The notes: generated by a model not told the origin, from the letters alone. DNA of 50,942 nucleotides from Gammaproteobacteria bacterium (GCA_026710425.1 JAPORB010000008.1:1-50942); one strand, 5' to 3'; positions 1 through 11,644 are shown, counted from the stretch's first letter. Made by a program: numbers and translations.

Positions 1-294
1 CTAAATTACATGAACTGGTTATGCGAAAACCTCAAGTTTCTCCAAATTTCCCAGATAGAGTGAGGCAAAGACGAATAATAGTTATCAATCGAAGATTGAC
101 CACAATATTTAGTGCTTTTTTGTGCGAAAATGACTAAAATTCTTGAGAAAACAATGACACAAGCTAGTTATTTTTCAATCAAAAGCCTGTCCATGTACAA
201 TTTCCATCATTAAAGCACTGGTTACAGTCATGGCCGATAATAACCAAAAAACCGTCATTATCCTGATCTTTGTTCGACCTCATGAGATCCGAGC

Positions 295-3200
295 ATGCGC
301 CTGAAATGCATCAAGTTGGCCGGCTTTAAATCCTTTGTTGATCCGACCACCATTAACTTCCCTTCCAGTATGTGTGCTGTGGTGGGTCCCAATGGTTGTG
401 GCAAATCCAATGTGATTGATGCAGTGCGTTGGGTGATGGGGGAGAGTTCAGCCAGAAATCTACGCGGCGAGAGCATCACCGATGTTATTTTCAGTGGCAC
501 GGATGCTCGCAAACCGGTAGGCCAGGCTTCTGTGGAGCTGATATTTGATAACCACGACCATGCGTTGACTGGTGAGTATGCCAAGTTCAACGAAGTATCA
601 ATTAAGCGCAGAGTGGAGCGCGATGGTCAGTCCACTTACCTTCTGAATGGTTCAAAAGTGCGGAGAAAGGATATCACCGATATTTTTCTTGGCACTGGGC
701 TCGGTGCACGCTCATATTCCATCATTGAGCAGGGCATGGTGTCTCGATTGATTGAGTCCAAGCCTGAGGAACTGAGAGTGTTCATTGAGGAGGCGGCGGG
801 AATCTCTAGATACAAGGAACGTCGCCGGGATACTGAAAACCGAATCAAACGCACCAGGGAGAATCTTGAACGCCTGACCGATATACGCGAAGAGCTTGCT
901 CGACAGTTGCAAAACTTAAAGCGTCAGTCGATAGCAGCGGAAAAGTACGGTGAATTGAAACAGGAACAGCGTCAATGTCAGGCCAATCTTAATAGCCTGC
1001 GCTGGCAATGCTTGGACTCTGAAATCAAGGAAGTCCAAGGCACCATTAGCCAACTCGAAATTCAACTAGAAGCCATCACCGCAGAGCTGCGCACGATTGA
1101 TGCCAATATGGAAAAGCATCTGTCTGACAACGCAGATCTGGCTGATGCACATGGCGAGGTGCAGGCGCGTTACTACAGTATCGGAAATGATATCGCCCGC
1201 TTGGAACAATCCATAAAACACCACATTGAGCGTGCTGAGCAACTCAAGTTGGATCTATCCGAAACTGAAGAGATGTGGGAGCAAAATCGGGAAGGACTGG
1301 ATGTGGATTTGTGCAAAGTCACGGAACTCGCCACCGAACTATCAGAACTGCAGCCTCTTTGGGAGCAGGCTCGCAATGATGCCGAAGCCTCAGCAGTTGC
1401 CTTGGCTGCCACCGAATCAGACTCACAAGCATTGCAAAAGGAGTGGGATGAATTCAATAAGCGGGCCGAGGAACCAAGACAAAATGCCGAAGTGGAACAA
1501 TCACGCATTCAACAACTTGAGATCATTGTAGAGCGCGGACTGGTGCGTAAGCGGCGACTGGAAACCGAACAGCAGGAACTGGACGGGTTGCCGACTGAAC
1601 CTGAACTCGACTCTTTCAATGCGTCCATTGCCGAGCAGGAAAGCAAGCTGAATGTGTTAAGGACACTTGCCTCAGATCAACAGATTGCGCTGGAGGCTGA
1701 TCGCAAGGAGATCGTCCGTTGCCAGCAGGAACTGGATACGGCCATTAGCAATTTGCAGGCAGCAAAAAACAAGCATTCCTCACTGGAGGCCCTGCAACTG
1801 GCAGCATTGGGGCAGGATAATCCGGCACTTAATGATTGGCTGCAAAATCATGGTTTGGGTGAGCGGGCCCGGTTAGCGGAGGCAATCAATATTGAGCCGG
1901 GATGGGAACTTGCGGTCGAGTCAGTTCTGGGAGACAACCTACAGGCCATCTCTGTTAATGACATGGATGTTGTGACTGAGCTTTTGCCATCGCTGCCCAG
2001 TGGCAAGCTGGCGTTCATGGAACCCTCAGGACAGATAGTGAACTCGCAATCTCATGGTCCGTTGCCAACTTTGGCGAGCAAGGTTCAGAGTGAGTGTAAT
2101 CTGGATGAGTTTCTGGGGGGAATATATGCCTTGGAATCACTGGAAGAGGCTCAGGAACGACGTTCCAAACTGGCTGTAGGAGAATCCATCATCACCCCCC
2201 AGGGTGTCTGGCTGGGTAAGAACTGGATTCAGATCAGCAACATCAGCAAGCAGAAATCCATCGTTGAAAGACAAAGCCAGATCTCCGAATTGAATGAACA
2301 GATTTCGAACTTGCAACAGGAAACTTGCCGCGATCTTCAGAAGGCCCGGGACAATGTTAGGGACAGACTTGAGGAAACTCAGCTAAAACGGGATTCCACT
2401 CAGCAAGCATTAACAGATGCTACCGAACAGCTAGGTGAACTCAAATCACGCCACAGTGCTTACCGGGCAAAAACAGAAGAAACCAAAATGCGCAGAATGC
2501 GGGTCAGTAGTGAAATTGAAGAGTTGAACCGGCAGTTAGCGACAGAACAACAGAACCTCACCGAGGCCCGATCCCGATTACAGACTGCCGTGGATTGTAT
2601 GGCTGAAGACTTGGGTGGCCGCGAACAACTGGAGGCCAGACGGCATGAAGCTACTAATGCTTTGCGCATAAGTCGCGAAAACTCTAGACATAGTAATGAG
2701 CGAGCACATCAACTCGCACTACAACATCAGGCACTAGAATCACAGTTGAAATCCACCAGGCTGACCATGGATCGTATGGCGATTCAAGTGCAGCGTTCCA
2801 AAGAGCGAATGGAATCGCTGAAAGTTCAAATTGAAGGATCTGATGAGCCACTGCAGATCATGCGCAAGGAACTGCAGCAACACCTTGAGTTACGCCTGGA
2901 GGTACAAAAAGAACTGGATATTGCCAAGGCTAAGGTGGATGAAAACGAACACAAGATGCGTACTTTGGAAAGAAATCGAAGCGAAAAACAGCAACAGCTT
3001 AATACAGTCAATCAGTCCATTATGCAAAGCAGGTTAACATCTGAGGGGGCAATGGTGAAGCGGCAAGCTCTAGTAGAGCAATTGCAGGATGCCGGTTTTG
3101 AGCTGGAGAAAGTGCTTGCACAATTACCACTGGAATTGACGGAACCTGAATGCGAGCAGCAGCTGGAGAAACTAAACAACCGTATCAACCGACTCGGTCC

Positions 3201-3807
3201 CATCAATCTGGCAGCAATTGACGAATATAAGAAACAGTCAGAGCGTAAGCTCTACCTGGATCAGCAAAATGAGGATCTGGAAACCGCTCTCAACACATTG
3301 CAAAAAGCCATACGTAAAATTGACCGTGAAACCCGAACCCGATTTAAGGAAACGTTTGAGAAAATCAATGAAGGCCTAGAGGGATTATTTCCTCGGATTT
3401 TTGGTGGTGGGCATGCCTATCTGGATATGACCGGTGAGGACTTGCTGGATACCGGTGTTGCCATCATGGCGCGACCACCCGGTAAGCGCAACAGTACTAT
3501 CCAGTTGCTTTCGGGTGGAGAAAAAGCCATGACTGCCATTGCTCTAGTCTTTTCCATTTTTCGACTCAATCCATCGCCTTTTTGCATGCTGGATGAGGTG
3601 GATGCACCTCTGGACGACGACAATGCGGTTCGCTACATCAAGCTGGTGAAAGAAATATCCGCCAGTGTGCAATTCATTTTTGTAACGCACAACAAAATCA
3701 CTATGGAGATGGCCAATCAGCTACTGGGAGTCACCATGCATGAGCCTGGTGTGTCCCGAATTGTGGCCGTGGATATAGATGAGGCCGTGGAAATGGTGGC
3801 TGCTTAG
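295..3807 (+). CDS. smc: Chromosome segregation ATPase Smc
   Basis: Structural maintenance of chromosomes protein, the ATPase core of bacterial condensin; it acts on DNA with ScpA and ScpB. The 1170-residue length is typical. The N-terminal head carries Walker A GPNGCGKSN at residues 31-39. Long Glu/Gln-rich coiled coils flank a hinge at roughly 500-650. The C-terminal head has the ABC signature LSGGEK near residue 1073 and Walker B CMLDEVDAPLDD near 1096. The opening MRLKCIKLAGFKSFVD is characteristic of Smc, which fixes the ATG start; there is only a weak ribosome site before it. In many gammaproteobacteria zipA and ligA follow directly. Here about 3.6 kb of accessory DNA intervenes, so smc is probably transcribed apart from zipA. 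No scpA or scpB lies in the window. Confidence 0.97.
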   Translation: MRLKCIKLAGFKSFVDPTTINFPSSMCAVVGPNGCGKSNVIDAVRWVMGESSARNLRGESITDVIFSGTDARKPVGQASVELIFDNHDHALTGEYAKFNEVSIKRRVERDGQSTYLLNGSKVRRKDITDIFLGTGLGARSYSIIEQGMVSRLIESKPEELRVFIEEAAGISRYKERRRDTENRIKRTRENLERLTDIREELARQLQNLKRQSIAAEKYGELKQEQRQCQANLNSLRWQCLDSEIKEVQGTISQLEIQLEAITAELRTIDANMEKHLSDNADLADAHGEVQARYYSIGNDIARLEQSIKHHIERAEQLKLDLSETEEMWEQNREGLDVDLCKVTELATELSELQPLWEQARNDAEASAVALAATESDSQALQKEWDEFNKRAEEPRQNAEVEQSRIQQLEIIVERGLVRKRRLETEQQELDGLPTEPELDSFNASIAEQESKLNVLRTLASDQQIALEADRKEIVRCQQELDTAISNLQAAKNKHSSLEALQLAALGQDNPALNDWLQNHGLGERARLAEAINIEPGWELAVESVLGDNLQAISVNDMDVVTELLPSLPSGKLAFMEPSGQIVNSQSHGPLPTLASKVQSECNLDEFLGGIYALESLEEAQERRSKLAVGESIITPQGVWLGKNWIQISNISKQKSIVERQSQISELNEQISNLQQETCRDLQKARDNVRDRLEETQLKRDSTQQALTDATEQLGELKSRHSAYRAKTEETKMRRMRVSSEIEELNRQLATEQQNLTEARSRLQTAVDCMAEDLGGREQLEARRHEATNALRISRENSRHSNERAHQLALQHQALESQLKSTRLTMDRMAIQVQRSKERMESLKVQIEGSDEPLQIMRKELQQHLELRLEVQKELDIAKAKVDENEHKMRTLERNRSEKQQQLNTVNQSIMQSRLTSEGAMVKRQALVEQLQDAGFELEKVLAQLPLELTEPECEQQLEKLNNRINRLGPINLAAIDEYKKQSERKLYLDQQNEDLETALNTLQKAIRKIDRETRTRFKETFEKINEGLEGLFPRIFGGGHAYLDMTGEDLLDTGVAIMARPPGKRNSTIQLLSGGEKAMTAIALVFSIFRLNPSPFCMLDEVDAPLDDDNAVRYIKLVKEISASVQFIFVTHNKITMEMANQLLGVTMHEPGVSRIVAVDIDEAVEMVAA

Positions 3808-4867
3808 GTGAAAATGCAGTAACTATTCAGCAGGGGTAGGGGTAGAAGATAGGACTTAAGATTTATTCAGACCACTTCTCGCATGGTCACAGCATCTATT
3901 AGCTGAACTCATCGGTTATGCATGTCTGCTGACGCACTCCTCAAAAAAGTCGTAAATATCCCTTAACATAATAGCGTACAGATCCTATGTTAATCCCAAA
4001 CACGCAACGGTATTAACTTCGCTTATTTTGGATCAAAAGCGACCTCTGGGCTCTGTTAGCCCCTGATCGCCATGATGTCGCCCCACGATACCTATATCGA
4101 GACGCATCTGGGATGGTGCGATTATGCAGCGTATACCGCCCGCCCTACACAATATTGGCATCGATCTGAACGCCAAAGTGCTCGCCGACTTTGCCTGCGA
4201 CTACCCGGTAAAACTGGTGCATGGCTATGCATATCGTTTCCTGACCGAGTACGTATCGTCTTTGAGTATTACCTGCATTTTGTCAATGCTTTGCCTGCAA
4301 CGGGTTGCAAAGATTTCGCGGCAAGTCTCCATTAGTGGATCCTTCAGAGATTGCCAGAATTCGACTAGGGTATTGTGCATTTGGTTGCTATCCAAGTATC
4401 TGGAAGCCATCATCCGGTGAGTTTTCAGCGCAATTTAAGCTTGATTGATGTCGGATGAAGTAACTTCGGGTTGCATGATTATCGGACCGCTCATCGTACA
4501 GCGGGCCAGCAGGAGAATGATGAACAGCGAAGCGGGGAGGCGGAGCAGCAGCTGACTGATAATGGGTGGCTTTTTGAGGGTTGCATGAATAATGATTTTC
4601 CTCTGCAGTGCTCAATAGTCGACGGGTTGGGTCGAAATCGCCAGTCCGGTAGCCTGCAAGGGTGCTGTAAATAAGCTGCCAGCGGTGTTTGCCCAAGTCA
4701 GCAGTATGGCAACGGAAGCCGACATTTGCTCCTCGTCACCGCAACCGGTTACCCAGTTGCCATTGTTTATTTTCGAGAAACAGGGATCAAGTGAAAAGTG
4801 TCTTTCATAATGGAAACTGCTGGCATGAAAGCGCGATATTTAGCCTTGGCATTGACTCTTTGCGGAA
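3808..4867. other. Long intergenic stretch without a recognisable gene
   Basis: About 1.06 kb between smc and the convergent DUF1828 gene. Both strands contain only short open frames (at most about 100 codons) that overlap one another and have no credible ribosome sites or recognisable domains. One frame near 4136-4180 reads GIDLNAKVLADFA, reminiscent of the C-terminal helix of ribosomal protein bL20, but the match does not extend. I see no tRNA, strong terminator or promoter. It is most likely degraded insert DNA. Confidence 0.5.
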
Positions 4868-5656
4868 TCAGCAAGTGATGCGGTTAATGAGCTTGCGGTC
4901 CAGGTCTACGTGCGACGCAAGCGAAGAAATCATTTCCCCACCAACATCGGACAACCTCGCTAAATCGACTCTCGGAATCTCGGACTGATCCTGGAAAACA
5001 AGAATGGACTCGAAATTCAGTTCGTTAAGATGAAAATAGGAAAGCATTATCGTTGTCAGCCGGGCTTTGTCCCGGTTGGGGATGCCATAGATGAAAAGAG
5101 GAATTTCCGATTTGCCATCAATGCGATAGTCCACGGGATAATGCTGTGCATTGTCCACTTCTGGCTGATAGTCTCTAACGACCCTCTCCTCATCCACGAC
5201 TCTCAACAGCAAGTCGGAAAGATCGTCATAAAAAGATGTTGCGGTGTTAGAACGAGAAAGCATCGTCAGATCATAAACCCTGGTCAAAGCCTGACCAAAA
5301 CTGAATAAGGCGTTTGATAAGTGCTCAGGCGAGGTGTCGAGGCAAAGAGCCCCACCCTCATCTTCCCAATTTAGACCCTCCTCTTGCACTATGCGCTCAA
5401 GGTGTGCGCCTTTGGTTCCATCCAAAAAGGAATCCACATCATGCTCGTAGCTGATATGCATTAGTGTGTGGCCGCGATCCGAAAGTCGCAGACTGCCCGA
5501 GGCAGTCTCAGAAAGGTATATGGAATACCCATCGCCATCAGGAAACCTGAAATGTGTGCGCAACACCAACGTGCCATCCGGTCGCTGATCAATGCATACT
5601 TCCGAGCAGAGACGCTCACACAAAAGTGATTGGATAGCATTCGTATTCAATGTCAT
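4868..5656 (-). CDS. DUF1828/DUF1829 domain protein
   Basis: A 262-residue protein of unknown function. Residues about 25-70 carry the conserved DUF1828 pattern: FRFPDGDGYSIYL, then LRLSDRGHTLMHISYE. The remaining part, about 155-255, resembles DUF1829 (FIYGIPNRDKARLTTIMLSYF). No membrane segment or signal peptide is visible. It lies 18 nt downstream of the DUF6978-like gene on the same strand, so the two probably form an operon. In my recollection DUF1828 proteins occur in phages, mobile elements and defence or toxin-antitoxin neighbourhoods, often with a small upstream partner. The location beside a broken FitA antitoxin and an IS66 remnant fits that. A toxin, antitoxin or anti-phage role is inference only. 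Confidence 0.8.
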   Translation of the reverse strand: MTLNTNAIQSLLCERLCSEVCIDQRPDGTLVLRTHFRFPDGDGYSIYLSETASGSLRLSDRGHTLMHISYEHDVDSFLDGTKGAHLERIVQEEGLNWEDEGGALCLDTSPEHLSNALFSFGQALTRVYDLTMLSRSNTATSFYDDLSDLLLRVVDEERVVRDYQPEVDNAQHYPVDYRIDGKSEIPLFIYGIPNRDKARLTTIMLSYFHLNELNFESILVFQDQSEIPRVDLARLSDVGGEMISSLASHVDLDRKLINRITC

Positions 5657-5674
5657 CAGAAAAGCCCCGGTTGG

Positions 5675-6124
5675 TTATGACCGGCTTTCAAACCTTTTAT
5701 CTTGAAATCTTCCAACAAGCAGGCTAAGGGCACCTTCAAGTGTTTCAAATCGGTCAGAAGCATCTGCTCTGGATTCTGCTCGTTTACCTGTAGCTATCGC
5801 CGTTTCGGTTGCATGGTGTATATGAGACTGAAAAGCTATGTCGCCATGAATATGACTTGCGCCATTGTATCGGGCTAGCGTTAAAGGAGATGCGCCTCTT
5901 GCAATATATGATATGCCACAGGAATAATCATCTAAAACCTTCAGGTTTTGTCTTTGGTAGATCATAAACCGAATTTTTTCATCATCCATTCCGACAACAT
6001 GAAAATTGCGTTGCTTGTGGACTGGCCTCCTTTTCGGCTTTTGACTCCAGCGGGCGAGCGGGTTCAATACCTTTTTCGGCATTGATCGGAATGAGTTGAT
6101 TTCTAATTCGCTGTAAACTCGCAT
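5675..6124 (-). CDS. DUF6978-like small protein, partner of DUF1828 protein
   Basis: A protein of about 149 residues, unknown function. It opens with SELEINSFRSMPKKV, has a beta-rich middle, and ends with LTLARYNGASHIHGDI and SHIHHATETAI followed by a helical tail. This order (an MPK-type start, an LxRxNGxxH motif, then an HIH motif) resembles the DUF6978 family as I remember it; the assignment is tentative. I prefer the ATG at 6124. A TTG three codons earlier (6133) is possible, and the frame stays open back to the stop of the broken antitoxin gene, so the 5' end is uncertain. Neither start has a clear ribosome site. It is the first gene of a two-gene unit with the DUF1828 protein 18 nt downstream. 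The histidine-rich motifs could bind metal, which is inference. Confidence 0.68.
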   Translation of the reverse strand: MRVYSELEINSFRSMPKKVLNPLARWSQKPKRRPVHKQRNFHVVGMDDEKIRFMIYQRQNLKVLDDYSCGISYIARGASPLTLARYNGASHIHGDIAFQSHIHHATETAIATGKRAESRADASDRFETLEGALSLLVGRFQDKRFESRS

Positions 6125-6235
6125 TGTGGTCAAGCGACTGTACGCTCCGGCGTATCGTCGATACCTGCTCTGATGGCAACCCGATTCTCTGAAATAATTC
6201 CGAATGCGACAGAGTTCAGAAACATTGAAATCGGC

Positions 6236-6480
6236 TCAGGGAAAGTCCGGCGGTTCGAGCAGTGGGCTGCGCGGAGGTGGTTCAAGTTCGATGCCGCCCA
6301 GGGATGCAAAACACTGCTAGAGAACTTCGTCGGATCACGGGGTTCGGCGTGGTCGCCGTAGACCACTTCACGCAGGATGAGGCGCACTGCTGCCCTCATC
6401 GAACGATCAGGCCCGGCGGCGCGCACACGAAAGTGCGTCTTTTCTTCGTCAATGAAATTGCGGATTGTGATGCTCGCTAT
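6236..6480 (-). pseudogene. Broken FitA-type ribbon-helix-helix antitoxin
   Basis: Reading the minus strand from 6480 gives ASITIRNFIDEEKTHFRVRAA, then DRSMRAAVRLILREV, which matches the Arc/ribbon-helix-helix start of FitA antitoxins (family pattern MASITIRNL...RSMEEEVRxILR). The usual ATG is ATA here. In the next frame the sequence continues with FASLGGIELEPPPRSP and ends EPPDFP plus TGA at 6236, the characteristic FitA tail. The span of 245 nt is not a multiple of three, so the two halves are joined by a frameshift, and an in-frame TAG lies near the junction. Start loss plus frameshift indicate an inactive gene. The partner FitB (PIN-domain RNase) is missing; only a possible DxNVSEL scrap follows the stop. 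The DUF6978-like gene now occupies that position. Confidence 0.72.
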
Positions 6481-6805
6481 TTTGCCAGCCTTTTCTAAAT
6501 GCAGATTGCAGTCATGCCAAAGCTTTCTTGCTGTGCGGGCAAGTAGATGCAGGAACTTTCAACAGTCCTGTCTGCGCGTAATCTCGCCGTGCATCAAAAG
6601 CCAGAATGCCTGATTGATTATGGGCCGCAATATTTGGCACAAAATGCGCCGCAATGAGGCCGCAAACGGACGTTTGAGTTCTATGCTGCCGGTTTCAGTG
6701 GGTACGGATTACAGCGCATCGTCGGTGGCGAGTTTGCTTTGCCCATCTCACGTCAGATCAGGGTGGATCATGACCCGAGGGTGTTGGGTGCAGTTCAGAT
6801 GGCTG
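6481..6805. other. Intergenic stretch between two gene remnants
   Basis: About 325 bases between the FitA remnant and the recognisable part of the IS66 transposase. The frames are short and overlapping, and I recognise no gene. Its downstream part may be further degraded IS66 sequence, because the open frame leading into the remnant starts near 6614, but the protein there no longer resembles TnpC. Confidence 0.4.
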
Positions 6806-7219
6806 CATAACGCCGACCGCCAGCGGGAGTTGGAACGAGTCATCGAGCAAGACAAACAGGCATAGGCGAGGGGAACCCAGGTACTGCTGCTGGAGACCAA
6901 CGCACTGGTCAAAGCCGAAGGCGGCCAGCTCAGCCTGCCAACCGCCAATGACATTAGGCAACGCTACCTTGATGCGTTGCAGGAGGGAGGGGACACCGAG
7001 TGTCCAGCCCCGGATGAGTCACAACGTAAACCGGGGCAAAAAGGGTGACTCAAACGCTCCAAAGCCAGAAATCTACTTGAACGTCTCACTCAATGTGAGG
7101 AGGATGTGCTGCGCTTTATGTTTGAGAAGGACGCTCCCTTCACCAACAATATTAGCGATCAGGCTCTGCGAATGATGAAGGTGCAGTAAAAGATATCCGG
7201 CTGCTCCTGTTCTTTTTAG
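6806..7219 (+). pseudogene. IS66-family transposase (TnpC) C-terminal remnant
   Basis: The frame starting near 6806 reads HNADRQRELERVIEQDKQA, a TAG at 6863 where the family has Trp, then ARGTQVLLLETNALVKA and QRYLDALQEG. After a frameshift near 7045 it continues RSKARNLLERL, EEDVLRF, PFTNNISDQALRMMKVQ, a TAA at 7187, then KISG. These blocks follow the C-terminal half of IS66 TnpC: AHHLRELT, LLEMNAAV, RYDxxLAEG, SPARNLLxRL, VPFTNNxAERDLRMMKVxQKISG. Two nonsense codons, one frameshift and loss of the N-terminal half show that it is dead. I could not find the element's terminal inverted repeats or its tnpA and tnpB genes. Confidence 0.85.
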
Positions 7220-7454
7220 GGTGCCTTGATGCACTGCCGTGTGTGCTGTTAACTGACAACCAGTCAGAAGCACGGACTATCCTTATACGAGGCATTAAGC
7301 CTGATCTACAATGGAAAGTGGCCGGACTTGATGGTCGATTCTCCTGAATAAATACAAAATGCGAACTTTAATTCATCTCTGGGCTAAAGAAATCGCACTA
7401 ACTGCAAGATATACATAATAATTTCCCTCAGTGCGTAAGGTGCGAAGGCCCCCT

Positions 7455-9533
7455 ATGGATAATCGAGAAATTGTTTTGGTGCTTCTGGCCGTTGCTGTTG
7501 CTTTATTTTTCATTAGAGTGATGTATCTGGTTATGAAGGGACGTCGTCAGCAACTGGCGGTGGCTATTGATAAGAATATCCCCCAGGATGTGGATCTGGA
7601 GGAGCTTGAATTCGCTGAGTTGCCAAATGGCGGGGCCCGTGTGGTCTCACCAGGCAAGCCAGCCGTGGCAGAGGCGGGGGCTTCATCGGGACTGGTAACG
7701 ACCAGCCCGGTTGAGCGGGCCAATGCCCGTGCCGAAGCCTTGGGTTTGGGGCGCGGTGCCAACGCAGTTCCCGTTCTGATGGACCCAGTTGAGCTGTCTG
7801 ACGAGACAAAACTTGACGAAACAGTTGGGGTAAGTCGCAGACAGGAAATAGTTCAGGGAACTGATAACCAGGCTGGGCCAGTTCACGTTACTAAGGCTAG
7901 AGAAAGAAATAACCCATCTGGGCAGGAAAGGAAGGAGCTTGGAATTGTCATCAGACCAGCTGCTGATATCGATGATGGCCTAGCTAGTGTTCAACCGGAC
8001 TACGAAGAAAAGGAATTGCTTGCTGAGAGGACAATACCCGTTGGGATTGCAGCCAAGGGAGCAGCAAGCAGTAATCCTACACCAACGCATAAATCAGTTT
8101 CTGCGAGTGCGATCAGGAATGTCGAGACAGATCAGTCCAAGGAAAATGTGATAAATGATGACGGTTCCGATGTATCCGGTGAGGAGCCATCGCACCAAGT
8201 TCGGAGTATAACGCCACCAGCAATGGGCTTCGATCCGGTAGCTCATGCTGAGGATATGGCAGATTTCTCCATGACTGCTGGAGAAAGAATAGGAGGGCCA
8301 CCTGTAAACACAAGGAAAGCTATCAGTCAAAAAGATAAAGCTAACCTAAGTAATTCCGGTGAGGATGAAACAGTTGTAACTTCAGAATCTGCATTACCAT
8401 CCGGAGCATTACATGGCAGTGCAGTAGAAGTATCGGATACAAGTGAGGTGCGAGGCTCTAAATCGTTGAACCAGTCTCTGACAGAGAAATCGATTGTGAC
8501 TGGTGTTGTGGAGGAAGTTGCTACATTGGTCAGACAAGAGTCTGTGCAGAATCAGCCGGAACAGTTAAATAAGAATACGGCATCACAAGATACGCCGCTT
8601 GATATTCCTGAGGAGCCGACAGAGGTTCGGACAGCATCGGTGCGTGCACAGATTGCAGCACCAGCTGAGACTTGCCAGGATGGACAGGCACAAGTAGGGC
8701 CGGGTGATAAAACGGTGGGGCTAAACGAACAGAGCTCTATCACAAAGGAAGTGTCTCAGAAAGAGACTCAGGAAGAGTTTCTTCAAGGAGAATCGTCTCG
8801 TGAGGAGTCAATTCATAAAGACGTTCCTCAGGCTAAAGAACCTCACGAGAAACTGCTTGAGAAAGAGTTAACTCAAAATGCATTGACACGAGAAAAGATT
8901 TCCCAAGAAGTAACTCAAGAAGAGGAATTCGGCAGTAACCGAACTGCGGAACTGCCGAAGGTTGCAGATGATACCGGAGCTACCAGCTCTCCCATACCTG
9001 ACGACAAGTTGAGTGTGGTTGCTCCTAAGCCAACGGATATTAGAAGTGCCAGTCAACGTACCGAGATACGCAAGCAATCCCTTCCCGTGCAGCCTTCTGA
9101 GGTTGTCGTCATCAATGTTATGAGCAGGGAAGGCAGAGTGTTTGGTGGTGACCAGCTTCTTAATTCCATTATCAACTGTGGCCTCAGTTTCGGCGAAATG
9201 AACATCTTTCACCGCCGCTATGGTAATGAGAATAAAGGACCTGTAATCTTTAGTCTGGCCAATATTCTGAATCCCGGAACTTTTAATCTCAACGATATGT
9301 CCGAGTTCAGCACTGTTGGAGTCAGTCTGTTTCTAGCCATGCCGACAGCAAATAATAACCTGGTTGCTTTCGAGGAGATGCTCAATGTGGCACAAAAACT
9401 CTGTAAAGCACTTGATGGTGAAATAAAGGATGACCAGCGAAATCTGATAAGTCCCCAAACCATCGAACACTATCGTCAACGCATTCAGGATTTTGAGTTG
9501 CGACAGTTGAAAGCCTCTGGAAGCCTTGGTTAG
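7455..9533 (+). CDS. zipA: Cell division protein ZipA with a very long linker
   Basis: Membrane tether for the Z-ring: the N-terminal transmembrane helix (about residues 5-25, LVLLAVAVALFFIRVMYLV) anchors it in the inner membrane, and the C-terminal domain (about residues 550-690) binds the FtsZ tail. The C-terminal block starts EVVVINVMSREGRVFGG and includes GLSFGEMNIFHR and FEEMLNVAQKL, as in ZipA. I chose the ATG at 7455, which has GAAGG about 8 nt upstream; the frame is open to a GTG at 7431. At 692 residues it is about twice the usual ZipA length (roughly 280-340). The difference is an acidic, Glu/Gln/Ser-rich linker of some 500 residues, densest near 440-505. ligA follows after 32 nt, the typical neighbour. 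Confidence 0.93.
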   Translation: MDNREIVLVLLAVAVALFFIRVMYLVMKGRRQQLAVAIDKNIPQDVDLEELEFAELPNGGARVVSPGKPAVAEAGASSGLVTTSPVERANARAEALGLGRGANAVPVLMDPVELSDETKLDETVGVSRRQEIVQGTDNQAGPVHVTKARERNNPSGQERKELGIVIRPAADIDDGLASVQPDYEEKELLAERTIPVGIAAKGAASSNPTPTHKSVSASAIRNVETDQSKENVINDDGSDVSGEEPSHQVRSITPPAMGFDPVAHAEDMADFSMTAGERIGGPPVNTRKAISQKDKANLSNSGEDETVVTSESALPSGALHGSAVEVSDTSEVRGSKSLNQSLTEKSIVTGVVEEVATLVRQESVQNQPEQLNKNTASQDTPLDIPEEPTEVRTASVRAQIAAPAETCQDGQAQVGPGDKTVGLNEQSSITKEVSQKETQEEFLQGESSREESIHKDVPQAKEPHEKLLEKELTQNALTREKISQEVTQEEEFGSNRTAELPKVADDTGATSSPIPDDKLSVVAPKPTDIRSASQRTEIRKQSLPVQPSEVVVINVMSREGRVFGGDQLLNSIINCGLSFGEMNIFHRRYGNENKGPVIFSLANILNPGTFNLNDMSEFSTVGVSLFLAMPTANNNLVAFEEMLNVAQKLCKALDGEIKDDQRNLISPQTIEHYRQRIQDFELRQLKASGSLG

Positions 9534-9547
9534 TAGACTTTCCTTAA

Positions 9548-11590
<2,043 letters not shown>

Positions 11591-11644
11591 AGCTGTCAGT
11601 GCGTTGTAAGCATTATAATTTACAGAGAGCAAAAGGAGGCAGAT

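Noticed and set aside
6130-6426. 98-codon minus-strand frame as an intact gene
   Set aside because: Its first part is the RHH end of FitA and its remainder is out of frame relative to the FitA tail, so it is part of a pseudogene.
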